From NCBI GenBank assembly GCA_019218415.1, contig JAHUUL010000002.1, positions 372,001 through 436,000 of the forward strand: 64,000 nucleotides of DNA. The letters run 5' to 3'. The position numbers were made by a program, and so were the translations under genes. The notes under the pieces were generated by a model. It saw only the letters and a program-made list of their open reading frames with translations, was not told the origin of the DNA and made no database searches. Below are positions 8,396 through 17,349 of the stretch, piece by piece. How positions within the stretch are numbered: the first letter of the stretch is position 1; every line of letters starts with the position of its first letter. The DNA comes from Dermabacteraceae bacterium TAE3-ERU27. Lineage in GTDB: Bacteria; Actinomycetota; Actinomycetes; Actinomycetales; Dermabacteraceae.

Positions 8396-9886
8396 TTACT
8401 GCTGCGCCAGCAGCTCGGACATGGCCCGCAGGCGGTTCAGGGAAGATTCCCTGCCCAGCAGCTCCATGGACTCGAACAGCGGCGGAGAGACACGGCGGCC
8501 GGAAATCGCGCTGCGTAGCGGCCCAAAGGCCAGGCGCGGCTTGATTCCCATGTCGTCCACGATCGCGGCGCGCAGCACCTCTTCCAGGCGGGCGGCCGTG
8601 AATTCGTCCAGCCCCTCAACCTCGGCGATGGCGCGTTCCACGACGGCGCGCGGGTCATCGCCCAGTTTCTTGAGCGCGTCCTCGGCCACGGTTAGCTCCT
8701 CGTCCGGGGTGAAGAGGAAACGCAGCATTTCGGGGGCCTCCCCCAGCAGGTTCATGCGGGGCTGCACCAGCGGCGTCACCGCGGTAAGCAGCTCGGCCTG
8801 AGCAGGCGTCACCGGGTCGGAGATCAGGCCCGCCTCCTGCAGGTAGGGCACCATGCGGGAGGTGAACTCGGCCGGTTCCAGCATGCGCATGTGATCGGCG
8901 TTGATGGCGGTCGCCTTCTTGATGTCGACGCGTGCCGGGTTCGGGTTTACGTCGTGCACATCGAAGCGCTCCACCATCTGTTCGCGGGTGAAGATGTCCT
9001 GATCGGCGCTGAAGCCCCAACCCAGCAGGGCCAGGTAGTTGACCATGCCCTCGGGCAGGAAGCCCTGTTCGCGGTAGAGGAACAGGTTCGATTCCGGGTC
9101 GCGCTTGGAAAGCTTCTTGTTGCCCTCCCCCATCACGTAGGGCAGGTGGCCGAACTCGGGGATGCGTTCCGCAACGCCGATCTCCACGAGCGCACGGTAG
9201 AGCACGATCTGGCGCGGGGTGGAGGAAAGCAGGTCCTCGCCGCGCAGCACGTGGCTTACCTGCATGAGCGCGTCGTCTACAGGGTTTACCAGCGTGTAGA
9301 GCGGGGCGCCGTTGGCGCGCACCACCACGTAGTCGGGAACGCTGCCCGCGCGGAAGGTGATTTCGCCGCGAATCATGTCGGTGAAAGTGATGTCTTCGTC
9401 GGGCATGCGCACGCGCCAGACGGGCTCGCGGCCCTCGGCGCGGTAGGCGGCCTTCTGTTCTTCGCTCAGGTCGCGGTCGAAACCGTCGTAGCCGAGCTGC
9501 GGATCGCGGCCTGCAGCCTCGTGGCGGGCGCGGATTTCCTCGTTGGTGGAGAAGGATTCGTAGATGTGGCCGGAGGCCTTCAGCTTTTCGATCACGTCGG
9601 CGTAGATCTCGCCGCGCTGAGACTGGCGGTAGGGGCCGTGCGGGCCGCCCTTTTCCACGCCCTCGTCCCAGTCGATGCCGAGCCAGCGCATGGCGTCGAG
9701 CAGCTGGTTGTAGCTTTCCTCGCTGTCGCGCGCCGCGTCGGTGTCTTCGATACGGAAGATCAGCTTGCCGCCCATGTGCCGGGCGTAGGCCCAGTTATAG
9801 AGGGCGGTGCGCACCATACCGACGTGCGGCGTGCCGGTGGGAGACGGGCAGAAACGAAGCCGCACATCGGTGTTTTGCGTGGTCAC
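8396..9886 (-). CDS. gltX: Glutamyl-tRNA synthetase
   Basis: Class I synthetase of 496 residues. The HIGH element appears as [11 protein letters not shown] at about residues 14-24, the KMSKS element as KLSKRDP near residue 260, and the C-terminal anticodon-binding region is intact. GTG start with AAAGG 8 bases upstream. It lies next to its substrates tRNA-Glu and tRNA-Gln. With gatCAB also here, it is likely non-discriminating and makes Glu-tRNA-Gln; that specificity is inferred, not read from residues. Gap to the upstream FAH gene is 39 bases, as in mycobacteria. Confidence 0.97.
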   Translation of the reverse strand: MTTQNTDVRLRFCPSPTGTPHVGMVRTALYNWAYARHMGGKLIFRIEDTDAARDSEESYNQLLDAMRWLGIDWDEGVEKGGPHGPYRQSQRGEIYADVIEKLKASGHIYESFSTNEEIRARHEAAGRDPQLGYDGFDRDLSEEQKAAYRAEGREPVWRVRMPDEDITFTDMIRGEITFRAGSVPDYVVVRANGAPLYTLVNPVDDALMQVSHVLRGEDLLSSTPRQIVLYRALVEIGVAERIPEFGHLPYVMGEGNKKLSKRDPESNLFLYREQGFLPEGMVNYLALLGWGFSADQDIFTREQMVERFDVHDVNPNPARVDIKKATAINADHMRMLEPAEFTSRMVPYLQEAGLISDPVTPAQAELLTAVTPLVQPRMNLLGEAPEMLRFLFTPDEELTVAEDALKKLGDDPRAVVERAIAEVEGLDEFTAARLEEVLRAAIVDDMGIKPRLAFGPLRSAISGRRVSPPLFESMELLGRESSLNRLRAMSELLAQQ

Positions 9887-9925
9887 AGTAAAACCTTTCG
9901 GTTGGGTAGCAAGTTTTGGTGGCGC

Positions 9926-10702
9926 CTAGCGGCGCACCACCGGGTTTTCGAGGGTGCCGATTCCGGCAATGCTGAGTGCAGCGCGCTGCCCCTCGCGCAG
10001 GGGCGCGGCGGGGGCCGGGGTGCCGGTGAGCACCACGTCCCCCGGCAGCAGGGTCATGACGGCGCTGATTTCGCTGATCAGGTTTTCTACGCTGCGCAGG
10101 GCGTTTGCGGTGCTGCCCTGCTGCGCAAGCTGATCGTCGACCAGGCAGCGCATGGCGTTGTCTTCCGCGGGCGCGAAGTCGGTTTCGATCCAGGGGCCGA
10201 GGGGGCAGGAGGTATCGAAGGCCTTGGCGCGCACCCACTGCGATTCCCCTGCCTGCGCATCACACGCGGTTAGATCGCCGGCGACGGTGTAGCCGAGCAC
10301 GTAATCGCTTACCTGTTCGGGGGCGAGGTTCTTGGCGAGGCGCTTAATCACGACCGCCAGTTCGACCTCCGCCCGCACGTCCTGGCTGTAGGCGGGAAGC
10401 TGAATCGGGTCCTGCGGGCCGATCACGGCGGTGTTCGGCTTCAAGAAGAAGAGCGGCGCGCCGGGTTCGGCGGGCTTTTCTTCTCCGGCCGGGGCATAGT
10501 TATCGCCCACGCAAACCACCTTGGAGCGCGGGATTACCGGCGCGAGCAGGCGCACGTCCTCCAGCGGCAGGATCTTTCCGGAGGGGCGAATCTCCGTGTA
10601 GAGGGGATCGCCCACCAGCCCCATGATGACCTGCTGGCCGTCTTTTTCCGCTACTACGCCGAATGCCGGCTCGTCTCCCGTGGTGAATCTGGCGATGCGC
10701 AT
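9926..10702 (-). CDS. Fumarylacetoacetate hydrolase (FAH) family protein
   Basis: 258-residue protein of the FAH/HpcE superfamily, which includes metal-dependent C-C hydrolases, isomerases and acylpyruvases. Visible features are the N-terminal MRIARFTTGDEPAFGVV, the core VCVGDNYAPAGEE, the acidic metal-binding pattern VRAEVELAVVIKR and the C-terminal PGDVVLTGTPAP. The substrate cannot be read from sequence. The ATG at 10702 starts the conserved region, and a TANNNT -10 element lies 7 bases upstream, suggesting a leaderless mRNA. Linkage to gltX is conserved in actinobacteria. Confidence 0.9.
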   Translation of the reverse strand: MRIARFTTGDEPAFGVVAEKDGQQVIMGLVGDPLYTEIRPSGKILPLEDVRLLAPVIPRSKVVCVGDNYAPAGEEKPAEPGAPLFFLKPNTAVIGPQDPIQLPAYSQDVRAEVELAVVIKRLAKNLAPEQVSDYVLGYTVAGDLTACDAQAGESQWVRAKAFDTSCPLGPWIETDFAPAEDNAMRCLVDDQLAQQGSTANALRSVENLISEISAVMTLLPGDVVLTGTPAPAAPLREGQRAALSIAGIGTLENPVVRR

Positions 10703-10709
10703 GTGTACC

Positions 10710-10715
10710 AGTTTA
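10710..10715 (-). promoter_or_regulatory. -10 element of a probable leaderless promoter for the FAH gene
   Basis: Minus-strand TAAACT ends 7 bases before the ATG at 10702, which places transcription start at or next to the A of the start codon. No Shine-Dalgarno sequence precedes the ATG. Leaderless mRNAs with TANNNT at this spacing are common in actinobacteria. Confidence 0.45.
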
Positions 10716-10934
10716 GTGGTTTGCCTGGGCCAGCGCCCCGTGTCCCACCGTGTCGGTCTAGACACTCATCCCCGCCTCGGCAGCACCGTGCGCCCCACCC
10801 ACGGGTCGTTTTATTGGACCGAAGCCTACTTAGGGCGCCTACTTTGGTCGGTTGGCGGGCAGGGCGGGTTTTCCGTAGCGTTGGTTGCGAGCAGTAATCG
10901 CCCGCCTTTTATGTGCAGCCTCGAAGGAGACGTT

Positions 10935-11264
10935 GTGAAGAAGCGAAACCCCGGCCTGATTGCCGTCTATCTGATTCTGGCCGCCGCCTCGGTTTACTTC
11001 CTGTTCCAGCCGAACAGCAGCTGGATGTGGATGGTGGCGGGGGTGATCTCCCTCTCGGCGCTGACGGCCCAGCTGCTACCGCAGCCGAAAGAGACCGACA
11101 TTTCCGCGCTGCGGGAACTGAGCCACATCGAGAACCCGACCTCGCAGGAAATCAAGGAATACCGCAAGGCGAACCCCGGCACGTCGTTTTCCGAGGCGCT
11201 GATCGCGCTGAAGCGCGAGCGTGCGGCTGCACTGGGCGAGCATCCGGAAAATCCCCAGCAGTAG
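10935..11264 (+). CDS. Small two-helix membrane protein, unknown function
   Basis: 109-residue protein starting at GTG 10935 (MKKRNPGLIAVYLIL) with GAAGGAG 5 bases upstream. Two hydrophobic segments (about residues 8-24 and 30-46) are followed by a hydrophilic C-terminal half ending in an Arg/Ala/Glu-rich helix. I do not recognise a named family. It is divergent from the FAH gene across a 232-base gap. A strong terminator follows, so it is probably monocistronic. Confidence 0.75.
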   Translation: MKKRNPGLIAVYLILAAASVYFLFQPNSSWMWMVAGVISLSALTAQLLPQPKETDISALRELSHIENPTSQEIKEYRKANPGTSFSEALIALKRERAAALGEHPENPQQ

Positions 11265-11282
11265 TTCCGCTAACACTCACCG

Positions 11283-11315
11283 GCCCGCGAAAACGCACGA
11301 GTTTTCGCGGGCTTT
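11283..11315 (+). terminator. Rho-independent terminator after the small membrane protein gene
   Basis: GCCCGCGAAAAC at 11283-11294 pairs perfectly with GTTTTCGCGGGC at 11301-11312 around a 6-base loop, followed by TTT. It is 19 bases after the stop codon. Confidence 0.85.
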
Positions 11316-11340
11316 GTACGTTGCATACCCTAGTGGGGTG

Positions 11341-12337
11341 ATGCTCAGCGATTCTGCCGTTTCCACCCCGTCCCCTTCCGTGCGGGGCAGCGCCTGGCTG
11401 CCGTCCGTGCTGCTGGGTGCCGACGAGGCGGCGGCAGCGGCGCGGGAGCACGCGCGGCGCGCGGATGAATTAACGGCCGGTCACCGGGAGCGTAAACAGC
11501 GCGGCGAGAAGCACGCGGTGGAGGATTTCCTTTACACCTACTATCCGTTTCCCCCGGCTAAGCTGCGCCGCTACCATCCGGGGTGGCGGGCGGCGATGCC
11601 CGCGCGGGGCGATTGCCCGGCCTGGTATCGCGTGCTCGGCAAAACGGCTCTGGGCGCGGCCCGCGCAGCATCCGGCGGCGCCGCCACCGTTGACGGCGAA
11701 TTTTTTCCAGGCCGACGTGGCGCTGTTTTTGCAGCGGCGTGCCGATGCCCTCCACTACATTTACCGCCTGCTGACCGCCACGCGGGAGCGGCGCAGTTCG
11801 TTCGACTGCTTTGGCCTGCACGAGTGGGCGATGGTTTATCGGCAGCAGCCGCGCCACGATGCGCTGCCGCTGCGGATCGGGCGGGAGGCGACCGACGCTT
11901 TCGTGGAGCGCGAGAACCTGCGCTGCACCCACTTTGATGCGTTCCGTTTCTTCACGCCCCCGGCGGTGCCACTGAACGCCTATACGCCGACCAGGGAGCG
12001 GCAGCTGGAGCTGGATAATCCGGCTTGCCTGCACGCGAACATGGATCTGTATAAGTGGGCGATGAAACTCAGCCCGCTGCTACCGTCGGCCCTGGTGCTG
12101 GACTGTTTCGAGCTGGCGCGCGACGTGCGCGTGCTGGACATGGAGGCCTCCCCGTACGACGTACGCGGCCTGGGCTACGGGGTGGTGCCGATCGAGACCA
12201 GCGAGGGCAAGGCGGAATACGTGCGCAGGCAGCGTGGCCTGGCGGCCCGCGCCGACGCTCTGCGTAAGCGCATGGCGGAGGAGATCGCTTTGCCTGCGCG
12301 GGCGGCGACGGAACTCCTAGAACACCAAAAGATCTAG
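11341..12337 (+). pseudogene. Frameshifted member of the actinobacterial family annotated as 3-methyladenine DNA glycosylase
   Basis: The first frame (from ATG 11341, or GTG 11338) gives MLSDSAVS, then HAVEDFLYTYYPFPPAKLRRYHPGW and continues to VDGEFFP at about 11709. The family's core then continues in the +1 frame: QADVALFLQRR, DCFGLHEWAMVYR, FDAFRFFTP, CLHANMDLYKWAMKL, SPYDVRGLGYG and EYVRRQRGLA, ending at 12337. Dropping one T from the T6 run at 11701-11706 restores one open frame of about 330 residues, the family's normal length. The cause could be a sequencing error, a real mutation or slippage. The glycosylase label is traditional for this family and weakly supported. TACCCT 6 bases before GTG 11338 suggests a leaderless start. 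Confidence 0.8.
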
Positions 12338-12366
12338 CAAACAGGGCATTTGCCCCATAAAGTTTG

Positions 12367-12410
12367 GCGGGCGGGGAGACTCCGATATTTTTCAGAGGTT
12401 CCCCGCCCGC
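12367..12410. terminator. Bidirectional terminator-like hairpin
   Basis: GCGGGCGGGGA (12367-12377) pairs perfectly with TCCCCGCCCGC (12400-12410). It lies between convergent gene ends at 12337 and 12438, and there is no U-tract. It also marks the edge of the AT-richer island to its right. Confidence 0.6.
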
Positions 12411-12437
12411 AGCTACACCGCACTGGATAGTACAGCG

Positions 12438-13310
12438 TTATGATTCACTACCGAAGCGTTCACGCAGATAGTCACGCAGCAGATGCGGCCAGTCAGTCTG
12501 TATCGCGCTAGGGCCGTAGTTTGCTATCACACCCCACCCCTTCTCAGGGTCTTCAAGTACGGAGACGTCGTCGTTGTAGTCCAGGAAGAGACGCGAGCCA
12601 TTTTCCAAGTTAAGCGCGTTAATCTGCACTAACGGATAACGTTCACGAATTTTCGCCACGTTATCCGGGTGCGCAAAATCATCTTCCTCGTTAACTGCAA
12701 GTAGCTCAGCACCAACCATATTTATGTGCTTGCGCGCGGCTGCCTTTTCAAACTCGTCCATAGTTCGCACAATGGGATACCACATGAATGGAATCGGATG
12801 TTCAGCCAGAGCATCCAAAAGGTAATCCTCGACCGACGATTTAAGCAAAACTCGCCGCTCTGCACCGTACTCGCCCAGGTAATCGAACAGTTCCGGCCAG
12901 TAGAACCAGGAACGATCTATGTTTAACCAAGCGTCGGGGAGAGTTTCAAGCAAAGTCCCTAACTGTTCCACACCGGTCGCGTTATTTCCCCCGGACCAGA
13001 CGTAACGCAGAGAGGAAATTTCCTGGCTGGTTTTTTCGCAAATATCAAACTTCTGGTTGAAGTTTTTTTCCTCATATGTGTTGTGGAAGAGGAAGTATTC
13101 GCCATCTACAGAACGAACTACGTCGGTTTCTGCAATATCCGCTCCACTTTTCAAAGAGCCGATGATGGAGCGTAGGGTGTTATCAGGGAAACTTCCCAGA
13201 GGTGTCCCACGGTGAGCGATTACCAGGGGACGCCCCATTCCAGTAATCAATTTCTCTAAGTTACCTCGTAGATAACGGGCCTTTTCCGTGCGGCTTATAC
13301 CGGTGGCCAT
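12438..13310 (-). CDS. Glycerophosphodiester phosphodiesterase-like protein
   Basis: 290-residue protein of the GDPD/PI-PLC-like TIM-barrel superfamily. It has the N-terminal catalytic pattern VIAHRGTPLGSFPDNT (about residues 29-44), the metal-binding ADIAETDVV (about 57-65) and FLFHN in place of the usual HD motif. No signal peptide, so cytoplasmic. The likely role is cleavage of imported glycerophosphodiesters to glycerol-3-phosphate and an alcohol. It is the last gene of the importer operon: ATG 13310 lies 2 bases after the permease stop, with AAGGAG 10 bases upstream. The substrate is inferred. The His-Asn change and the large middle region leave room for another specificity. Confidence 0.82.
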   Translation of the reverse strand: MATGISRTEKARYLRGNLEKLITGMGRPLVIAHRGTPLGSFPDNTLRSIIGSLKSGADIAETDVVRSVDGEYFLFHNTYEEKNFNQKFDICEKTSQEISSLRYVWSGGNNATGVEQLGTLLETLPDAWLNIDRSWFYWPELFDYLGEYGAERRVLLKSSVEDYLLDALAEHPIPFMWYPIVRTMDEFEKAAARKHINMVGAELLAVNEEDDFAHPDNVAKIRERYPLVQINALNLENGSRLFLDYNDDVSVLEDPEKGWGVIANYGPSAIQTDWPHLLRDYLRERFGSES

Positions 13311-13312
13311 AA

Positions 13313-14752
13313 TTATGCGACTCCTTCCGGGGCTGCGGGTAGCGCTACCTCGTTCGGGGTAGCTTTCTTGCCAAATGGTTTCTTTACCGCTCGTATTAAT
13401 TTCCCGGCACCGCCACCGTATACAAGCCACATTACAGTTGTGGCAATGCACATCAGCAATACCGTGTAAACAAACGTCAAAGTGATTCCGTCCGCGTTCG
13501 TTTCTCCTTGGGTGGAGTTTTTGATGAAGATGCCCAGCGGCTGGTAGAACGGGTTTGCTAGAAAAATAGCGTGGTCGTAGTCATCGAGCAGGCTATTAAA
13601 GTTCAGTGCGGTGATCGCGGCGGCCGTGGGCAACACCAGCGGCAATATAACACGGCGGAATGTGTAGAACTGGCTGGCCCCTAGCAGGGAAGCTGCCTCT
13701 TCCAGATTTTCGTGAATCCCTGCAAATCCAGCCTTGAGCAGGCGCAAGCTAAACGGGATTTTGCCTATTACCAATCCGATATAGAGGATAAGCAAGCCGC
13801 CGGTAAGCACCTGCCCGCCAACGGTCCATTTGGGTGTGGAATAAGTCAGAATAAGGCCCAGTGACATCATAGTTCCGGGCATTATCCAGGGAATGTGCAT
13901 CAGGTATTCGAGAGCACCCCCAAGAAAACCCTTGTATTTGGTGATTATCCGTACCACAAATAGCAGGCCAACGATCACAGTTAGGGATGCCGCGGTGGCA
14001 TAGCCAAGTGAAACCATAAATGGCCAGCGGGCAGCAGGAACCGTAAGCACCGCCAAATAATTATCCAAGGTAAAACTGTCTAGAGTCAATCTCCCGCTGT
14101 TTATCGTATCCGCATTGGTAAACGAGAAAATCACAATCAACACGGGAGGAATGATGTAGACCAGAAGCAAAAGGTAGGAAACCACGTGCACCAGAAGATT
14201 AGCTACGGGATTATCTATCTTCTGCTTCTCTATTTTGGATGCAACCTTAGAGACCGAGAAATAGGTGCCACCCCGCTCGACCCGGTTCATGAGCAACAAC
14301 AGAGAGATGGTAAACATCGCCAAAATAATTGCTAGGGCAGCAGCCAAGTCACGAGACCCGGGAGAGCTAGCAAAGGTTAGGATCATCGGCGAGATTGTCT
14401 GGAAGTCACGCCCACCAACAATCTGTGGAGCAGCTAGTGCGCTCAAGCCGCCGAGGAACGAAAGGATCGTAACCGCGAAAATGGTCGGTTTCAGAGTAGG
14501 CAACACCACGGTTCGCAGGATCTTCCATTGGGAAGCCCCCATCTGTTTCGCTGCCTCCACAGTCTGGTAGTCCACCTTCGCGAGAGAAGCGGTAAGGAAC
14601 AGGAGATGATTACCGGTCGTAGCAAAGGTCATTACAAAAACAACCGCCGGATACCCAACGAACCAATCATTCGGGAGGAAGGGGAAAACCCAGGTAAGCA
14701 AACGGGTCATAACGCCGGTCGAACCGTAAACAAAGTTGTATCCCGCAACCAA
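13313..14752 (-). pseudogene. ABC transporter fused permease, C-terminal fragment downstream of an in-frame TAG
   Basis: This fragment of 479 residues is in the same frame as the piece at 14774-15118, separated by one TAG. It carries the rest of the first permease domain, with the coupling-loop motif EAAKQMGASQWKILRTVVLP. It also carries a complete second domain with EAASLLGASQFYTFRRVILP; two EAA loops are typical of fused FbpB/ThiP/PhnU-like permeases of about 560-600 residues. About nine membrane helices are visible. A TTG at 14752 or an ATG at 14710 could restart translation, but the N-terminal helices would be missing. Either the importer is inactive, the amber codon is read through, or the base is a sequencing error. 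Confidence 0.8.
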
Positions 14753-14773
14753 GACAATCCCACCGTAGATAAG

Positions 14774-15118
14774 CTATGAGGCATATCCCAGCCAAAGCAC
14801 TTTCGCGCCCCAAATTTTGAAATAGTGCGTTACCAGCACAATAAATATGCCGACCAGGTTTACAGTTAACGACAGGGTTACCGCCAAAATCACGCTATTA
14901 CGCAGAGAATTCATCGCACGTTCGGATGAGAAGAGCCTCGCCCATGCGCGAGTCGAAGGTTCCCCGTTAGAGGTGAATACGGCGAATAGCAGTTCAATGT
15001 TTGGCAAAATCAAAAACGCCAGCACGAACCAGAGGGAAACCGCGATCGTAATTACCGCCATTGGCGAACGTAGATAGGGCGGTATTCGTTTTGCTACACC
15101 CACGCTAGACACCGCCAT
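14774..15118 (-). pseudogene. ABC transporter fused permease, N-terminal fragment ending at the TAG
   Basis: Reads MAVSSVGVAKRIPPYLRSP, then two membrane helices (AVITIAVSLWFVLAFLILP and the region NSVILAVTLSLTVNLVGIFIV) to LGYAS, followed by TAG at 14776-14774. Translation past the TAG continues as LIYGGIVLVAGYNFVYG without a frame change, a normal permease helix. ATG 15118 overlaps the end of the ATPase gene by 14 bases. The whole gene would span 13313-15118 (601 sense positions counting the stop). The start codon is uncertain because no strong ribosome site is seen. Confidence 0.78.
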
Positions 15119-16160
15119 TCGTACGCATACCAGATGCGTCATACTGCAGGAGATCTCGCGGATGCAGCAGCACACTCACTCGATCGTCGCGGGAGAATAT
15201 TTCCTGCCCGTACTGATACGGAACCTGGATACGCAATACCTGATCGTAAGTACGCACCTTATACATGACTGATGAGCCATGGTAGGCCTGCGAGTCAACT
15301 ATCGCGTCCACGGCAATGCTGCCATCCTGCGGGGTAACACCGGCGCGAGCCAGTCCCGCTCTCTCCACGCGAAGGTAACTACTCACCTCAGCTAGCACCG
15401 TACCCGGTGCAGCCTTAGCGAGTGACGCTGTAATTTCTGGGGAAAGCCTGTTCACAGAACCGATGAAGTTACATACAAACTCGCTGCGCGAGGTTTCGTA
15501 AACCTCGCGCGGAGTACCGACCTGCTCTATTTCTCCCCGATTAAGTACCGCTACCCTGTCACTCATGGCGAGGGCTTCGTCTTGATCATGAGTAACGTAA
15601 ATGCTCGTGATCCCGAATTGCTGCTGCAGTTCTTTCAACTGCACACGAAGCTGACCGCGTAGTTTAGCATCCAGGTTGGAAAGCGGCTCATCAAGCAGTA
15701 GTATGCGCGGACGCATAACCAACGCACGCGCAATTGCAACACGCTGCTGCTGGCCTCCGGAGAGGGCGGAAACGTCTTTCTCGAGCTGCTCCGGAGTCAG
15801 CTCTACCTCAGACGCGATTTTTTCTACCCGCTCGCGTATTTCACCCTTCGATACCTTCTGGACCTTCAGACCGAAAGCGATATTTTCCCGCACGCTCATA
15901 GAAGGGAAAAGAGCATAATTTTGGAAAACCATGCCGATACCGCGCCGGTCACTGGGCAGGGAAGTAACGTCTTTCCCTGCTACTTTGACACGGCCTGAGG
16001 CGGGCTTAATAAATCCTGCCAAAGTCCGCAGGGCGGTAGATTTCCCACATCCCGAAGGGCCGAGGAGGGTGAAGAACTCACCCTCCTCGATTTCGAGCGA
16101 GAAATCCGGGATAGCTACGAAGTCACCGAAGGCGACACGGATGTTCTCGAAACTAATCAT
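15105..16160 (-). CDS. ABC transporter ATP-binding protein (FbpC/PotA-like importer ATPase)
   Basis: Cytoplasmic ATPase of 351 residues for the importer encoded by its neighbours. It has Walker A GPSGCGKST (about 35-43), Q-loop MVFQNYALFP, signature LSGGQQQR (about 133-140), Walker B ILLLDEPLSNLD and switch His in VTHDQDEA. A C-terminal TOBE-like domain starts at about residue 235. The ATG at 16160 (MISFENIRVAFGD) is 2 bases after the stop of the binding-protein gene. The subfamily serves iron, spermidine, sulfate and phosphonate-type systems, so the ATPase alone does not tell the substrate. Confidence 0.92.
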   Translation of the reverse strand: MISFENIRVAFGDFVAIPDFSLEIEEGEFFTLLGPSGCGKSTALRTLAGFIKPASGRVKVAGKDVTSLPSDRRGIGMVFQNYALFPSMSVRENIAFGLKVQKVSKGEIRERVEKIASEVELTPEQLEKDVSALSGGQQQRVAIARALVMRPRILLLDEPLSNLDAKLRGQLRVQLKELQQQFGITSIYVTHDQDEALAMSDRVAVLNRGEIEQVGTPREVYETSRSEFVCNFIGSVNRLSPEITASLAKAAPGTVLAEVSSYLRVERAGLARAGVTPQDGSIAVDAIVDSQAYHGSSVMYKVRTYDQVLRIQVPYQYGQEIFSRDDRVSVLLHPRDLLQYDASGMRTNGGV

Positions 16161-16162
16161 GG

Positions 16163-17224
16163 CTACTTGATGACGTCCAGTTCGATCTTTTCGATCCAAG
16201 CGGTCAGGTTCTTGGAGACGAACGACCAGTCAATATCCTGACGCTTGAACTTGTCGGTAGCCTCGATTGCCTCGGTATTGCCATCCTTGGCTGCCTTTTC
16301 GTTAGCCGGCGCGGTGAAGAACTTCTTTGACCATTCCGACTGCACCTCTGCGCCACCGAACCAGTCAATAAATTTCTTACTCTGTTCTTCCTTCTTGCTG
16401 CCCTTAACCAAGGCAACCTGCTGCACCACGATAGGCACACCGTCTGCGGGGTAAATCGGAGTGGTTTTCACGCCGTATTCTTTTTCGCGCGCAACCTTAC
16501 CGGCAAGCCACATCGAGCCCATGTCTACCTCACCGGCCTTCATGCGTGCGAACAGGTCCTTGCCCTTAACGGAAGGAACACCCTTGGCGAAGTAAGACTT
16601 GATATTGTCCCACCCTTCCTTGCTGACTCCGAGCTCCCCGGAGTCATCCTTGTAGCGAGAAAGAATGCCGCTAATGACCATTTGCGCGGTCCCACCTCCG
16701 AGGGTTGACGGCACCTCGTACTTCTTTTCGTACTCGGGCTTGGTCCAAAGATCAGTCCAGGATGTCGGCGCCCCCTTGCCATCGGGGTAGGCAGAATCTT
16801 TATAGATGATCATGATCGGCTCACGCACGATGGGCCAGAAGGTTTTGCCATCGCAAAGCGCCTCGTCAACATCTACTGCCCAGGAAGGCTTGTACTCGGC
16901 AAGCACTCCCTCTGCCTTGAGCGCTTCGAAGTAGACGTTATTCATGCCAAAGGTAACGTCGGCAATCGGAGCTGCCTTTTCAGCCAAGAGTCGGTTCTTC
17001 ACATCGGCGCCGCCCATTTCAACGACGCGGACCTCGAATCCGGCTTTCTTCGCCTTATCAACTAGCCATTCGCTGCGTCCGTCAGACACAGAGTTGCTGT
17101 AAATAACGATGGCTTCATCACTGCCTGCCCCACCGTCGGCACTGGGAGGAGTGCAGGCAGAGAGCCCGATCATGCCTGCTGCGCCAGCGGCGGTTGCCAG
17201 AAAACGTCGTCGCGAGATCATCAT
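16163..17224 (-). CDS. ABC transporter substrate-binding lipoprotein (Fbp/phosphonate-type)
   Basis: 353-residue periplasmic-type binding protein. The N-terminus MMISRRRFLATAAG has twin-arginine character, followed by the lipobox LSAC (Cys at about residue 24), so it is a Tat-exported, lipid-anchored receptor. The mature part resembles the type 2 binding proteins of iron(III) and 2-aminoethylphosphonate importers (IVIYSNSVSDGRSEWL, ADVTFGMNN). ATG 17224 has AAGGA 5 bases upstream. A perfect palindrome lies 24 bases upstream of the start. Because a GDPD-like gene ends the operon, a phosphodiester or phosphonate ligand is the preferred guess. Confidence 0.9.
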   Translation of the reverse strand: MMISRRRFLATAAGAAGMIGLSACTPPSADGGAGSDEAIVIYSNSVSDGRSEWLVDKAKKAGFEVRVVEMGGADVKNRLLAEKAAPIADVTFGMNNVYFEALKAEGVLAEYKPSWAVDVDEALCDGKTFWPIVREPIMIIYKDSAYPDGKGAPTSWTDLWTKPEYEKKYEVPSTLGGGTAQMVISGILSRYKDDSGELGVSKEGWDNIKSYFAKGVPSVKGKDLFARMKAGEVDMGSMWLAGKVAREKEYGVKTTPIYPADGVPIVVQQVALVKGSKKEEQSKKFIDWFGGAEVQSEWSKKFFTAPANEKAAKDGNTEAIEATDKFKRQDIDWSFVSKNLTAWIEKIELDVIK

Positions 17225-17248
17225 TGAATCCTTAACTGTAAGCACGTT

Positions 17249-17264
17249 ATGAACGCGCGTTCAT
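17249..17264. promoter_or_regulatory. Palindromic operator upstream of the ABC importer operon
   Basis: ATGAACGCGCGTTCAT is a perfect 16-bp palindrome with the central CG expected of LacI-family operators. It ends 24 bases before the start codon of the binding-protein gene. The same core occurs before the mgtC-like gene at the same distance. The lacI-type gene nearby is the obvious candidate repressor. Confidence 0.8.
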
Positions 17265-17349
17265 TGGGTAATAGAAGCAAAGCACACCCGGCTTAGGCCT
17301 CGCAACAACCTTCCCCTCCCCCGCCAGAAAACTCTTGGTGAAAATTTGC

